From Acidimicrobiales bacterium (GTDB lineage: Bacteria > Actinomycetota > Acidimicrobiia > Acidimicrobiales > SZUA-35): a stretch of DNA of 64,000 nt. Every line of letters starts with the position of its first letter. The first letter of the stretch is position 1. Below the pieces are notes generated by a model. It saw only the letters and a program-made list of their open reading frames with translations. It did not search any database and was not told the origin of the DNA. The stretch covers positions 1 through 64,000 of the forward strand of contig JAHDBV010000007.1 of assembly GCA_020630195.1 (NCBI GenBank), given 5' to 3'. Below, in pieces: positions 55,419-64,000 of this stretch. A program made the position numbers and the translations under genes.

Positions 55419-57686
55419 TCAGCCCTGCGACAGCGCCCGCCACACCCGTTCCGGGGTGGTCGGGATGTCGACGTGGCGGATGCCGAGATGCGACAGCGCA
55501 TCGACCACGGCGTTCTGCACCGCCGGTGTCGCTCCGATCGTGCCCGACTCGCCGATGCCCTTCGCCCCGAGCGGATTGTGGGGTGTCGGTGTCACGTTCG
55601 GAACCCGGTCGAAGGCCGGCAGCTCGCTCGCCGCGGGGATGCCGTAGTCCATGAAGTTCGACGTGAGCGGGTTGCCGTCGGCGTCGTAGACGAACTCCTC
55701 GATGAGCGCCTGGGCGATGCCCTGGGCGAGCCCTCCGTGGACCTGGCCGTCGACGAGCATCGGATTGACGATCGTGCCGGCGTCGTCGACCGCGACGTGG
55801 CGCACGAGGCTCACCTCACCGAGGTCGGGATCGACCTCGACGACGGCGATGTGGGCACCGAAGGGGAACGTGGCGCCACCCGGCTGGAAGTCGTGCTCGG
55901 TTCGCAGGCCCGGCACGTCGTCCTCGGTCTCCTCGATCGCCTTCGCGGCCACCTCGGCCCAGCCGACGTCGACCGTCGGCGTCCCGGCCACGTGGAACCG
56001 ACCCGTGGTGGTGTCGAGCGTGATGTCGTCGGGATTCGCCTCGAGGAGATCGGCCGCGAGCTGGCGACCGCGCTCGACCGCGTCGAGCGATGCCCCCCGT
56101 ACGGCCGAACCGCCGACCTGGAGCGACTTCGACCCGCCGGTGCCGCCACCGCGGGGCACCTCGTCGGTGTCGCCGTGGCGGACCTCGATCCGGTCGAACG
56201 GGATGCCCGTCACGTCGGAGGCGATCATGGCGAAGCTCGTGTGGTGGCCCTGGCCATGGGCCGAGGAGCCGGTCAGGACCGTGGCGGAGCCGTCGGGATG
56301 CACCGTGATCGACCCGAACTCCTCGTTGCTCATCGGGTTCGTGATCTCGACGTACAGCGACATGCCGATCCCGAGCAGGGGTCCGTCACCGTTGGCCCGC
56401 CGCTCGGCCTGCTCGGCCCGGAGCCCGTCGTAGCCGGCCTCGGCGAGCGCCCGGTCGAGCACCGTCGAGTAGGCCCCCGAATCCATGTTGGCGCCCGCGG
56501 AGGTCGTGAGCGGGAAGGCCTCGTCGGGCCAGGCGTTGCGGCGACGGACCTCGGCCGGATCCATGCCGATCTCGGCGGCGTACAGGTCGACCATGCGCTC
56601 GATGGCCGCGGCCGCCTCGGGCCGACCGGCACCGCGGTAGGCCCCCATCGGCACGGTGTTGGTGATCACCGACGTGGCGGAGAACTGCACCGTCGGGATG
56701 TCGTACACCCCGGTCGCCATCTGGCCGGTGATGAACGGCAGTACCGAGCCGATCGCCGGATACCCGCCGCCGTCCTGGGTGATGTGGAGTCGGTAGACCG
56801 AGATGTTCCCCTCGGCGTCGCCGCCCAGGGTGGCTTCGAAGTCCTGGCCGCGTCCGTGGACGAGCCCGAGCATCGATTCGGTCCGGGTCTCGGCCCAGCG
56901 GACCGGTTGCCCGAGCCGCATGGCGAGCATGCCGACCACGATGTCCTCGGGGTAGCCACCGTTCTTGGCGCCGAAGCCGCCGCCGACGTCGGGACAGATG
57001 ATCCGCACGGCCGCCGGGTCGAGTCCGGTGTGTCGGGCGACGGCATCGCGGGTGCCGTGTGCACCCTGCGTCGTCGACCACTGGGTGAGCCGTTCGCCGT
57101 CCCAGCTGGCCGCGGTCGAGCGGGGCTCGAGTGGGCAGGGGGCGAGGCGCTGGTTGCGGAACGACAACGAGACCCGCACGTCGCAGGCGTCCATCGGGTC
57201 GTCGTCGGGCTTCTGGAACGGCAACTGGAACACGACGTTCGTGCCGGCGTCGGGGAAGACGGGGTCGGCGTCGGCCGCGGTCTTGGGATCGATGACCGCG
57301 GGCAGCGGGTCGTAGTCGATGACGACGAGCTCGGCGGCGTCGACCCCGGCCGCTCGGTCGGTGGTGACCACGGCCGCCACCGGCTCGCCGACGAAGCGGA
57401 CCGTGTCGGTGGCGAGGTGGGTGCGCAGCATCGACTGGTTGAGCAGCGGCATGTCGGGTGGGAACGGTTCGAGACCGAGATCGGCGGCGGTGAACACCCC
57501 GACGACACCGTCGGCGCTGGTCGCGTCGCTCGTGTCGACCGTGATACGGGCATGCGCCATGGTGGAGCGGACGAACGTCACGTGCAGGGCGCCCTCGGGA
57601 GCGAGATCGTCGACGTAGGACCCTCCGACCGTGAGGAGCTCGGGATCCTCGTTGCGTTCGACCCGCGTGCCGATCAGTCCGACCAT
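55419..57686 (-). CDS. Xanthine dehydrogenase/CoxL family molybdopterin-binding subunit, form II
   Basis: VGGGFGAKNG, GAYRGAGRPEA (AYRGAGR = form II CoxL-type), C-terminal GAKGIGESGTIGATPAVQNAVVDAL. Confidence 0.92.
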   Translation of the reverse strand: MVGLIGTRVERNEDPELLTVGGSYVDDLAPEGALHVTFVRSTMAHARITVDTSDATSADGVVGVFTAADLGLEPFPPDMPLLNQSMLRTHLATDTVRFVGEPVAAVVTTDRAAGVDAAELVVIDYDPLPAVIDPKTAADADPVFPDAGTNVVFQLPFQKPDDDPMDACDVRVSLSFRNQRLAPCPLEPRSTAASWDGERLTQWSTTQGAHGTRDAVARHTGLDPAAVRIICPDVGGGFGAKNGGYPEDIVVGMLAMRLGQPVRWAETRTESMLGLVHGRGQDFEATLGGDAEGNISVYRLHITQDGGGYPAIGSVLPFITGQMATGVYDIPTVQFSATSVITNTVPMGAYRGAGRPEAAAAIERMVDLYAAEIGMDPAEVRRRNAWPDEAFPLTTSAGANMDSGAYSTVLDRALAEAGYDGLRAEQAERRANGDGPLLGIGMSLYVEITNPMSNEEFGSITVHPDGSATVLTGSSAHGQGHHTSFAMIASDVTGIPFDRIEVRHGDTDEVPRGGGTGGSKSLQVGGSAVRGASLDAVERGRQLAADLLEANPDDITLDTTTGRFHVAGTPTVDVGWAEVAAKAIEETEDDVPGLRTEHDFQPGGATFPFGAHIAVVEVDPDLGEVSLVRHVAVDDAGTIVNPMLVDGQVHGGLAQGIAQALIEEFVYDADGNPLTSNFMDYGIPAASELPAFDRVPNVTPTPHNPLGAKGIGESGTIGATPAVQNAVVDALSHLGIRHVDIPTTPERVWRALSQG

Positions 57687-57842
57687 CGTGGTTGCCTCCC
57701 CGCCCGCCGCGACCCTCGGGCGGAGCGTGTCGGCATCCTGCCACACCGACCCCCTCGGCTCCGCTTTCCGGATCCGACGTGCGGTGACCACGGGCGTCGG
57801 GGGTTCCCGGACGCCGGCCGGAGCCGCCACTAGGGTCGATCC

Positions 57843-58859
57843 ATGGTCACCCGCAGCGTCCCGACCAGGTCCGTCGTGCTCGCCGTCAGTCTCGCGGCGA
57901 CGGCGACGCTCGCCGCCTGTGGCGGTGGGCCCGGCGAGATCACGTTGGCCGATCCGACCACGACCACGGCGCCGCCGGACGACTCGACGACCACGTCGAG
58001 CGCACCCGCGGAGGCCACATCGACCACGACGGCCGCGATCGAGGCGGCGGCGACCTCCACGACCCTGGCCGACAGCGGGGTCGAGCTGCTCGAGATCGAC
58101 CCCGCCTGGGTCGAGCAGCCGGAACGGTTCCGGGTGTTCGGCGTCGACGCCGACGACACGCTCAACGTGCGGTCGGCTCCGAGCCTCGACGGCGAGATCC
58201 TCACGGCGCTCCCGCCGGACGCCACCGGACTCGTCCTCTACGACCAGAACGAGAACGACGGCACCCGCAACTGGTGGCTGGTGCAGCTCGTCACGGCCGA
58301 CGGCACGGTCGGCGCCGGCTGGGTGGCGCAGTCGTTCACCCGTCCCGTCGCCGTGTCCCTCGAACAGCAGGGCACCCCCGACACCGTCGCCGCCCCGTTG
58401 GCCCTCGACATCGTCGAACGGCTCACCGACCGCGACGCGCTCGCCGCCCGGGTCGGCGAGGCCGGCCTGCTGATCTCCCCGGACGGCTTCATCGATCTCG
58501 ACGCCGACGTGGTGCTCACCGCCGAGGAGGTGGCCGGCTCCGACGAGGAATTCCTGTGGGGCTACACCGACGGGGAGGGAGCACCGATCGAGTCGACGGT
58601 CACGGGCATCCTCGAGTCGATGGCCGCCTCGAACGCCGTCGTCGCCACCGAGGTCATCGGCCATGACACGACCGTCGGCGCCGGCAACACGATCAACAAC
58701 GTCGCCGAGGCCTTCCCCGGCGCCCGCCTCGTCGAGTTCCACTTCTCCGGCACCGAGTTCTACGGCGGACTCGACTGGTCGAGTCTGCGGGTGATCATCG
58801 ACACGAGTGGTGCCGAGCCGGTCCTGCTCGCACTCGTGGCCGACGCCTGGACGGTCTGA
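57843..58859 (+). CDS. Putative lipoprotein with SH3b-like domain
   Basis: Lipobox LAACGG after signal peptide, Thr-rich linker, TLNVRSAPSLDGEILTALPPDATGL...WWLVQL...GWVAQSF. Confidence 0.75.
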   Translation: MVTRSVPTRSVVLAVSLAATATLAACGGGPGEITLADPTTTTAPPDDSTTTSSAPAEATSTTTAAIEAAATSTTLADSGVELLEIDPAWVEQPERFRVFGVDADDTLNVRSAPSLDGEILTALPPDATGLVLYDQNENDGTRNWWLVQLVTADGTVGAGWVAQSFTRPVAVSLEQQGTPDTVAAPLALDIVERLTDRDALAARVGEAGLLISPDGFIDLDADVVLTAEEVAGSDEEFLWGYTDGEGAPIESTVTGILESMAASNAVVATEVIGHDTTVGAGNTINNVAEAFPGARLVEFHFSGTEFYGGLDWSSLRVIIDTSGAEPVLLALVADAWTV

Positions 58860-58883
58860 GGCGGCAGCCCGGGCGCGAACGAG

Positions 58884-58911
58884 CCCGACCCCACGAAGGG
58901 ATCGGGCCCAT
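58884..58911. terminator. Convergent terminator candidate
   Basis: agCCCGAcCCCacgaaGGGaTCGGGcc imperfect inverted repeat between convergent genes. Confidence 0.5.
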
Positions 58912-58934
58912 CGACGTTCCAGGGGTGAGGTGGC

Positions 58935-59435
58935 TCAGCCCAGGGCGGTGATGGCTGCGTCGTAGTCGGGCTCGTCGGCGATCTCACCGACGAGCTCGGA
59001 GTGCAGCACGGTGCCGTCGGTGTCGAGCACCACGACGGCCCGGGCGCACAGCCCGGCGAAGACGCCCTCGCCGACCTTCACGCCGTAGTCCTCCTGGAAC
59101 CCGGGGGAGCGGAACGTCGAGGCGGTCGAGGCGTTCTCGATCCCCTCGGCGCCGCAGAAGCGCCCCTGGGCGAACGGCAGGTCGGCCGACACGTTGACGA
59201 TCTTGGTGTTGTCCATCTCGGCGGCGCGGGCGTTGAACGTCCGGACCGAGGTGGCACACGTCGGGGTGTCGACGCTCGGGAAGATGTTGAGCACCACGCG
59301 GCTGCCGGCGAGGGACTCCTTGGTGACGGGACCGAGGTCGCCACCGGTGAGGGTGAAATCGGGTGCGGCGGAGCCGACGGCGGGCACCTCGCCGACGGTG
59401 TCCATCGGGTTGCCGCGGAGTGTGATCGTTGCCAT
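58935..59435 (-). CDS. tpx: Thiol peroxidase (peroxiredoxin)
   Basis: PDFTLTGGDLGPVTKESLAGSRVVLNIFPSVDTPTCATSVRTFN, SADLPFAQGRFCGAEGIENA. Confidence 0.93.
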   Translation of the reverse strand: MATITLRGNPMDTVGEVPAVGSAAPDFTLTGGDLGPVTKESLAGSRVVLNIFPSVDTPTCATSVRTFNARAAEMDNTKIVNVSADLPFAQGRFCGAEGIENASTASTFRSPGFQEDYGVKVGEGVFAGLCARAVVVLDTDGTVLHSELVGEIADEPDYDAAITALG

Positions 59436-59553
59436 GGGGGTCTCTCTCTCGGGACGGCACCGGGTCGCCCGGCACCGGGATCGGGAACGTGGCGGAGACT
59501 AGGGCAGCCGCTCGCGCTTCGTCAGACGACCGGACCCCCGGCGGTGTGCTGGT

Positions 59554-60687
59554 TCAGCGCCGTGTGGGTGACAGCGAGACCGACACGGGCTTGGAGTGGT
59601 CGGAGGTGACGGCCGGGATGGCGCCCGCGGTGGCGAGCGCCGCCTCGCCGTGGCCCGAGACGCACTCGGGGTCGGGGCCGTCGAGGGGCAGACCCGTGAA
59701 GAACTTGGCCGCCATGCAGCCGCCCTGGCAGGCGTCGAACTGGCCACACGACGCACAGGCGCCCGCCGACTGCGGCTCGCGGAGCTCGGTGAACAGCGCC
59801 GACTCCCGCCAGATGCTCGTGAAGCCACCGGGGTCGCGCACGTTGCCGGCGAGGAACTCGTCGTGCTGGACGAACGGGCAGGCGTAGACGTCGCCCACGG
59901 GGTCGATCAGGCACACGACCCGCCCGGCACCGCACAGGTTGAGCCCCGGGAGGTTCTCCGGGCCCAGTGCGTTGAGGTGGAAGAACGAGTCGCCGGTGAG
60001 GGTCTCGGGCCGGTCGAGCAGCCAGTGGTAGAGCTCGGTCTGCTGCTCGTGGCGGAGATGGAGCTCGTCCCAGGAATCGACGCCACGGCCCGACGGGCGG
60101 AGGCGGGTGAGACGGAGCTGGGCGCCGTAGCGGTCGGCGAGCGCCTGGAATCCGTCGAGCTGGCCGACGTTGTGGCGGGTCATCACGACCGAGATCTTGA
60201 ACTCGCCGAAGTCGGCGGCGGCGAGGTGCTCCATCGCGTCGATCGCGGTCTGGAACGATCCGTCGCCACGCACGGCGTCGTTCGTCGCGGCGTCGGCACC
60301 GTCGATCGAGAGCTGGATGTCGATGTAGTCGGTGCCGGCGAGGCGGCGGGCCACATCGGCGTCGATGCGCGACCCGTTGGTCGAGAACTTCACGCCCACG
60401 CCGTGGTCGACCGAATAGTCGAGCAGGTGGAAGAAGTCGGGGCGGATCGTCGGCTCGCCCCCGCCGATGTTCACGTAGAACACCTGCATGCGTTCGAGCT
60501 CGTCGATGACGGCCTCGGCCTCGGCGGTGGTGAGCTCCCGGGGATCCCGGCGTCCGGACGACGACAGACAGTGCACACACGCGAGGTTGCAGGCGTAGGT
60601 GAGCTCCCACGTGAGGCAGATGGGGGCGTCGAGGCCGGCCTTCATCTGATCGGTGAGGCGGCTCGTGGACGGGGGAGCGGAGGTCAT
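59554..60687 (-). CDS. mftC: Mycofactocin radical SAM maturase MftC
   Basis: LTWELTYACNLACVHCLSSSGRRDPRELTTAEAEAVID, CGAGRVVCLIDPVGDVYACPF, SPASM-like Cys-rich C-terminus; adjacent to mftA/B. Confidence 0.95.
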   Translation of the reverse strand: MTSAPPSTSRLTDQMKAGLDAPICLTWELTYACNLACVHCLSSSGRRDPRELTTAEAEAVIDELERMQVFYVNIGGGEPTIRPDFFHLLDYSVDHGVGVKFSTNGSRIDADVARRLAGTDYIDIQLSIDGADAATNDAVRGDGSFQTAIDAMEHLAAADFGEFKISVVMTRHNVGQLDGFQALADRYGAQLRLTRLRPSGRGVDSWDELHLRHEQQTELYHWLLDRPETLTGDSFFHLNALGPENLPGLNLCGAGRVVCLIDPVGDVYACPFVQHDEFLAGNVRDPGGFTSIWRESALFTELREPQSAGACASCGQFDACQGGCMAAKFFTGLPLDGPDPECVSGHGEAALATAGAIPAVTSDHSKPVSVSLSPTRR

Positions 60688-60992
60688 GCGGCGGCCGTTC
60701 TCGGTCGGATGAAGTCGCCGTCGGCGAGCTTCTGCAATGCGGTCAGGAAGGCGGGATGTCGCGTGTCGGCGACGTCCGCTGCGGTGAGGGCGGCGGCCAC
60801 GTCGGGCTGGTCGGCGAGTTGTTCGACGACGGCCACGAGGTCGTGGGCACGCAGGAACGTGAGGCGGCGATTGCCGTAGTGGTAGGCGAGCGCGCCGAAC
60901 GGCTCCGGCCGCAGCGCCACCCGGTCGTCGAGCGCCCAGGCGCCGTCCAGGGTGACCGTGACGGCGGACAGCGTCACGGGGGGTTCGGTCAT
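60684..60992 (-). CDS. mftB: Mycofactocin biosynthesis chaperone MftB (RRE-like)
   Basis: RVALRPEPFGALAYHYGNRRLTFLRAHDLVAVVEQL; 4-nt overlap with mftC. Confidence 0.92.
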   Translation of the reverse strand: MTEPPVTLSAVTVTLDGAWALDDRVALRPEPFGALAYHYGNRRLTFLRAHDLVAVVEQLADQPDVAAALTAADVADTRHPAFLTALQKLADGDFIRPRTAAA

Positions 60993-61005
60993 CCGGGTCG
61001 GCGTC

Positions 61006-61149
61006 TCAGTAGACGCCGCACATCCCGTCGATCGAGATCTCCTCGACGAGGAGTTCGTCGTCGACGAGGTCGGTGACCTCGGGGGCGACGTCGGCGACGG
61101 TCTCGGCGTCGGCCTGCTCGATCGTGGCGGTGTCCGGAGCTGCGGTCAT
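61006..61149 (-). CDS. mftA: Mycofactocin precursor peptide MftA
   Basis: Hand translation: MTAAPDTATIEQADAETVADVAPEVTDLVDDELLVEEISIDGMCGVY*; diagnostic C-terminal IDGMCGVY. Absent from the supplied ORF track because it is only 47 aa. Confidence 0.97.
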   Translation of the reverse strand: MTAAPDTATIEQADAETVADVAPEVTDLVDDELLVEEISIDGMCGVY

Positions 61150-61171
61150 GCCCTGGACTGTAGCGACGGGG

Positions 61172-62335
61172 TCAGCGGAGGTCGAAGCAGACCTTCACCG
61201 CACCGAGCCGTCCGGCGTTGGCGGCGTGGTCGAGCGCATCGGTGTAGCGGGCGAGGGGATAGGTCGCGGTGACGAGCTGACCGAGGTCGACCCGGCCGGC
61301 GAGCTGCATGGCGAGCTCGAACGAATGCGTGGTCGTTCCGTCGGGGAGCTGCTCGGTGCCGTAGGTGTAGGCCCCGATGAGTTCGGTCTCCCGATGCCAC
61401 AGGGCCGTCAGCTCGAGCGAGACCTCGCCGGGCATGCCGAGCAGGACGACGCGTCCGCGCGGGCGGCAGATCGAGATGGCCGTCCGGAGCGAGTCGCTCG
61501 AGCCGACCGCGTCGATCACCACGTCGGCGCCGCCGGAGAGATCGGGGCCGATCATGTAGGAGCCGGTGGCCCGTCGGACGGCGCGGCCGATCTCGGCCCC
61601 GTCGACGACGACGTCGGCGCCGAAGTCGGCGGCGAGGCGGCGCTGATGTGGGTGGCGGGCGCCGGCGATGATCGTGCCGGCCGGTGTGAGGTGCCGGAGG
61701 GCCGCGACGGTGCCGAGCCCCATGGTGCCGGCGCCGATGACGGCCACCGTCTCGCCCTCGGTGATGCGTGCCCGGAGCGCGGCGTGCACGGCGCCGGCCA
61801 CGGGCTCGATCATGACGGCGGACTCGTCGCTGAGCTCGTCGGGAACGTCGTGGAGCTGGGACGGGTGGGCGACGAACTCGGTCGACCAGCCGCCGCCGGT
61901 CGATTCACACGAGCCGGTCTGGATGCCGGGCTCGAGGTGGCCGCCCACGAGGTGGCGGTAGTCGTCGCCGTCGGCCTGGGCCGCGCCCTCGAAGGGCGGC
62001 TCGAAGCCACGACAGGCGTGGCCGAGCACGGGCTCGAGCACCACTCGTCGGCCGTCCTCGGTCGTGCCGACGACCTCGTGGCCCGGCACGAACGGGAACG
62101 TGATCCACGGCTCGAAGTAGCGGGCGGCCTTGCCCTCCACGGTGGCGAGGTCGGATCCGCAGATCCCGGCCAGCCGGGTCCGGACCCGCACCCAGTCGTC
62201 GTGGGGGAGCTCGGGCGCCGAGGTCTCGACGAGGTGGATCGGGCCGACGGTGGCCCCCGACCCCGGGCGCAACCGGGCGGCGACCGCCGAGGCGACGAAC
62301 CGGGCTTCTTCTCGGCGGAACTCGAGTGCCTGCAC
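61172..62335 (-). CDS. Zinc-type alcohol dehydrogenase (MDR family), upstream of mftA
   Basis: AGICGSDLATVEGK, PFVPGHEVVGTTEDG, VAVIGAGTMGLGTVAALRHL; GTG start; stop lies 22 nt from the mftA start. Confidence 0.85.
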   Translation of the reverse strand: MQALEFRREEARFVASAVAARLRPGSGATVGPIHLVETSAPELPHDDWVRVRTRLAGICGSDLATVEGKAARYFEPWITFPFVPGHEVVGTTEDGRRVVLEPVLGHACRGFEPPFEGAAQADGDDYRHLVGGHLEPGIQTGSCESTGGGWSTEFVAHPSQLHDVPDELSDESAVMIEPVAGAVHAALRARITEGETVAVIGAGTMGLGTVAALRHLTPAGTIIAGARHPHQRRLAADFGADVVVDGAEIGRAVRRATGSYMIGPDLSGGADVVIDAVGSSDSLRTAISICRPRGRVVLLGMPGEVSLELTALWHRETELIGAYTYGTEQLPDGTTTHSFELAMQLAGRVDLGQLVTATYPLARYTDALDHAANAGRLGAVKVCFDLR

Positions 62336-62414
62336 GGGGGGAACGCTACCCGAGCGGACCCCCGGCCGTCGGTGGCGACGGCGGCTGTCACACCCCGTCC
62401 GTAGGTTCCGGCTC

Positions 62415-62603
62415 ATGAGCATCACGATCGATTGCGCCGCCTGCGTGCGTCTCGACACCGACACCTGCGACGACTGTGTGGTCACCTTCATCACCGGGCG
62501 GGAGCCCGACTCGGCGGTGATCATCGACGTGGCGGAGTTCGCGGCGCTGCGGCGCCTCGGCGACGCCGGGCTGGTGCCGAGCCTGCGGCACCGTTCCGCC
62601 TGA
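62415..62603 (+). CDS. Small CxxC-CxxC protein
   Basis: MSITIDCAACVRLDTDTCDDCVVTFITGREPDSAVIIDVAEFAALRRLGDAGLVPSLRHRSA. Confidence 0.6.
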   Translation: MSITIDCAACVRLDTDTCDDCVVTFITGREPDSAVIIDVAEFAALRRLGDAGLVPSLRHRSA

Positions 62604-62624
62604 GCCGCCCGCCCCGGCCCTGCC

Positions 62625-63767
62625 ATGATGAGACCGATGGCGGCCGACCCCACGATCGACCCGGCGACACGGGCTTCGACGATCGTCCGGGTCGGGCGGG
62701 AGGCGGGCCTCGCCGCCGTCGGCTGTTGCGACGCCTCGGTGCTCGAGCCCGCCCGCACGGTGCTCCACGGCCGCCGGGAGGCCGGTCTCGCCGGGTCGAT
62801 GCAGTTCACCTACCGCAACCCGGACCGGTCGACCGACCCGGCACGGGTGCTTCCCGGGGCCCGGTCACTCGTCGCCGGTGCCTGGGACTACCGCCGTGAG
62901 GCCCCCGAGCCCGACCACGACGGTCCGGCGGGTCGTGTGGCGGCCTATGCCCGCCGTGACCACTACGACGAGTTACGTCGGCGGTTGGAGCTGGTGGCCG
63001 ACCACCTCCGCTCGGACGGCTTCCGGGCGGTGGTGCTCGCCGACCAGAACCACATCGTCGACCGGGCCGTCGCGTGGCGGGCGGGCCTCGGTTGGTTCGG
63101 CAAGAACGCGAACCTCCTCGTGCCCGGACACGGCAGCTGGGTCGTGCTCGGCGTGGTCGTGACCGACGCCGAACTGGCGCCGGCGACTCCGGAGCCCGAC
63201 GGGTGCGGCCCCTGTCGACGTTGCCTCGACGACTGTCCGACGGGCGCGATCCTCGCGCCCGGTGTGGTCGACGCCCGCCGATGCCTCGCCTGGTCGGTGC
63301 AGGCCGCCGAGCCCATCCCGATCGAACAACGGGCCGCTCTGGGCGACCGGCTGTACGGCTGCGACGAATGCCAGGACGTCTGCCCGCCGAGCCTCGGGGC
63401 CGATCGTCGCCGTCCACCCGCGCCCGAAGCCGACCAGCTGGACCACGTCGATCTGCTCGGTCTGCTCGAGCTCGACGACGAGACGCTGATGGCCACCTAC
63501 GGCCGGTGGTATCTGGCCGGGCGCGACCCCGACGTGTTGCGGCGGACCGCCCTCGTCGTGGTGGGCAACGTGGCGTCGCCGGACGATCCGGCGGTGGTGT
63601 CGAGCCTCCTTCGCCACGCCCGCAGCGACCGCCCGGAACTCCGTCGACACGCTCGATGGGCGTTGCGGCGCCTGGGCCGCGACGATCTCGTCGCCGACCT
63701 CGGGGACGACCCGGATCCGGATGTCGCGGCCGAAGCCCGCCTCGCCGTCGCGCCCCGCACCGATTGA
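62625..63767 (+). CDS. queG: Epoxyqueuosine reductase
   Basis: GLGWFGKNANLLVPGHGSWVVLG, two ferredoxin motifs CGPCRRCLDDCP and CDECQDVCP, C-terminal HEAT-like repeat. Confidence 0.93.
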   Translation: MMRPMAADPTIDPATRASTIVRVGREAGLAAVGCCDASVLEPARTVLHGRREAGLAGSMQFTYRNPDRSTDPARVLPGARSLVAGAWDYRREAPEPDHDGPAGRVAAYARRDHYDELRRRLELVADHLRSDGFRAVVLADQNHIVDRAVAWRAGLGWFGKNANLLVPGHGSWVVLGVVVTDAELAPATPEPDGCGPCRRCLDDCPTGAILAPGVVDARRCLAWSVQAAEPIPIEQRAALGDRLYGCDECQDVCPPSLGADRRRPPAPEADQLDHVDLLGLLELDDETLMATYGRWYLAGRDPDVLRRTALVVVGNVASPDDPAVVSSLLRHARSDRPELRRHARWALRRLGRDDLVADLGDDPDPDVAAEARLAVAPRTD

Positions 63768-63842
63768 GCGGATCGAGATCCCGATCATCGACACCGGCCG
63801 TCGGGTCGCCGGCCCGGCCTCGGGGGAGGGCAGACTCTCGGG

Positions 63843-64000
63843 GTGCGACGCCACCTCCTGGTGACCAACGACTACCCGCCGAAGATCGGCGGGATCCAGA
63901 CCTACCTCTGGGATCTCTGGCGTCGACTCCCAGCCGACGACGTGCGGGTGCTCACCACGCCCCATCGTGACGCCGCGGCCTTCGATGCCGCCGCGCCGCA
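63843..64000 (+). CDS. Glycosyltransferase family 4 N-terminus (3' partial)
   Basis: VRRHLLVTNDYPPKIGGIQTYLWDLWRRLPADDVRVLTTPHRD: typical GT4 PPKIGGIQ motif; runs off the window. Confidence 0.8.
   Translation, partial: MRRHLLVTNDYPPKIGGIQTYLWDLWRRLPADDVRVLTTPHRDAAAFDAAAP

Overview
High-GC actinobacterial chromosomal window with an Acidimicrobiia/Ilumatobacter-like gene style (inference; no taxonomic marker was searched). It holds about 55 supportable protein-coding genes, one RNase P RNA gene (minus strand, about 17036-17404), several strong hairpins/terminators, and no CRISPR array, transposase, tRNA or rRNA that I could support. The strongest finding is a split ORF on the minus strand (10497-11048). 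It reads as one ~183-aa protein only if an in-frame TGA (10746-10748) is decoded as selenocysteine, giving ...AYGH-U-GSCTTGTVRDGI..., the hallmark of the UGSC (seleno)protein family. The second main finding is a complete but dispersed mycofactocin system. It comprises mftA (61006-61149, too short for the supplied ORF track), mftB, mftC, MftD-like, MftE-like and MftF-like genes plus an NDMA-dependent alcohol dehydrogenase, spread over ~33 kb. The MftF-like gene sits in an adh-moxR-vwa-mftF operon. Other points of interest: a divergent DisA_N/diadenylate-cyclase-like protein beside rnpB; an intergenic hairpin repeat pair with compensatory base changes; a 12-repeat VCBS/FG-GAP surface protein; a coiled-coil/acidic/NYN fusion; a DEDD exonuclease-GIY-YIG protein overlapping trpD antisense; a PadR-NfeD-flotillin operon with a palindromic candidate operator; an egtB-egtD pair; and a molybdoenzyme with a fused FeS-NrfD partner. 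All family calls come from reading the translations by eye; no database search was run.
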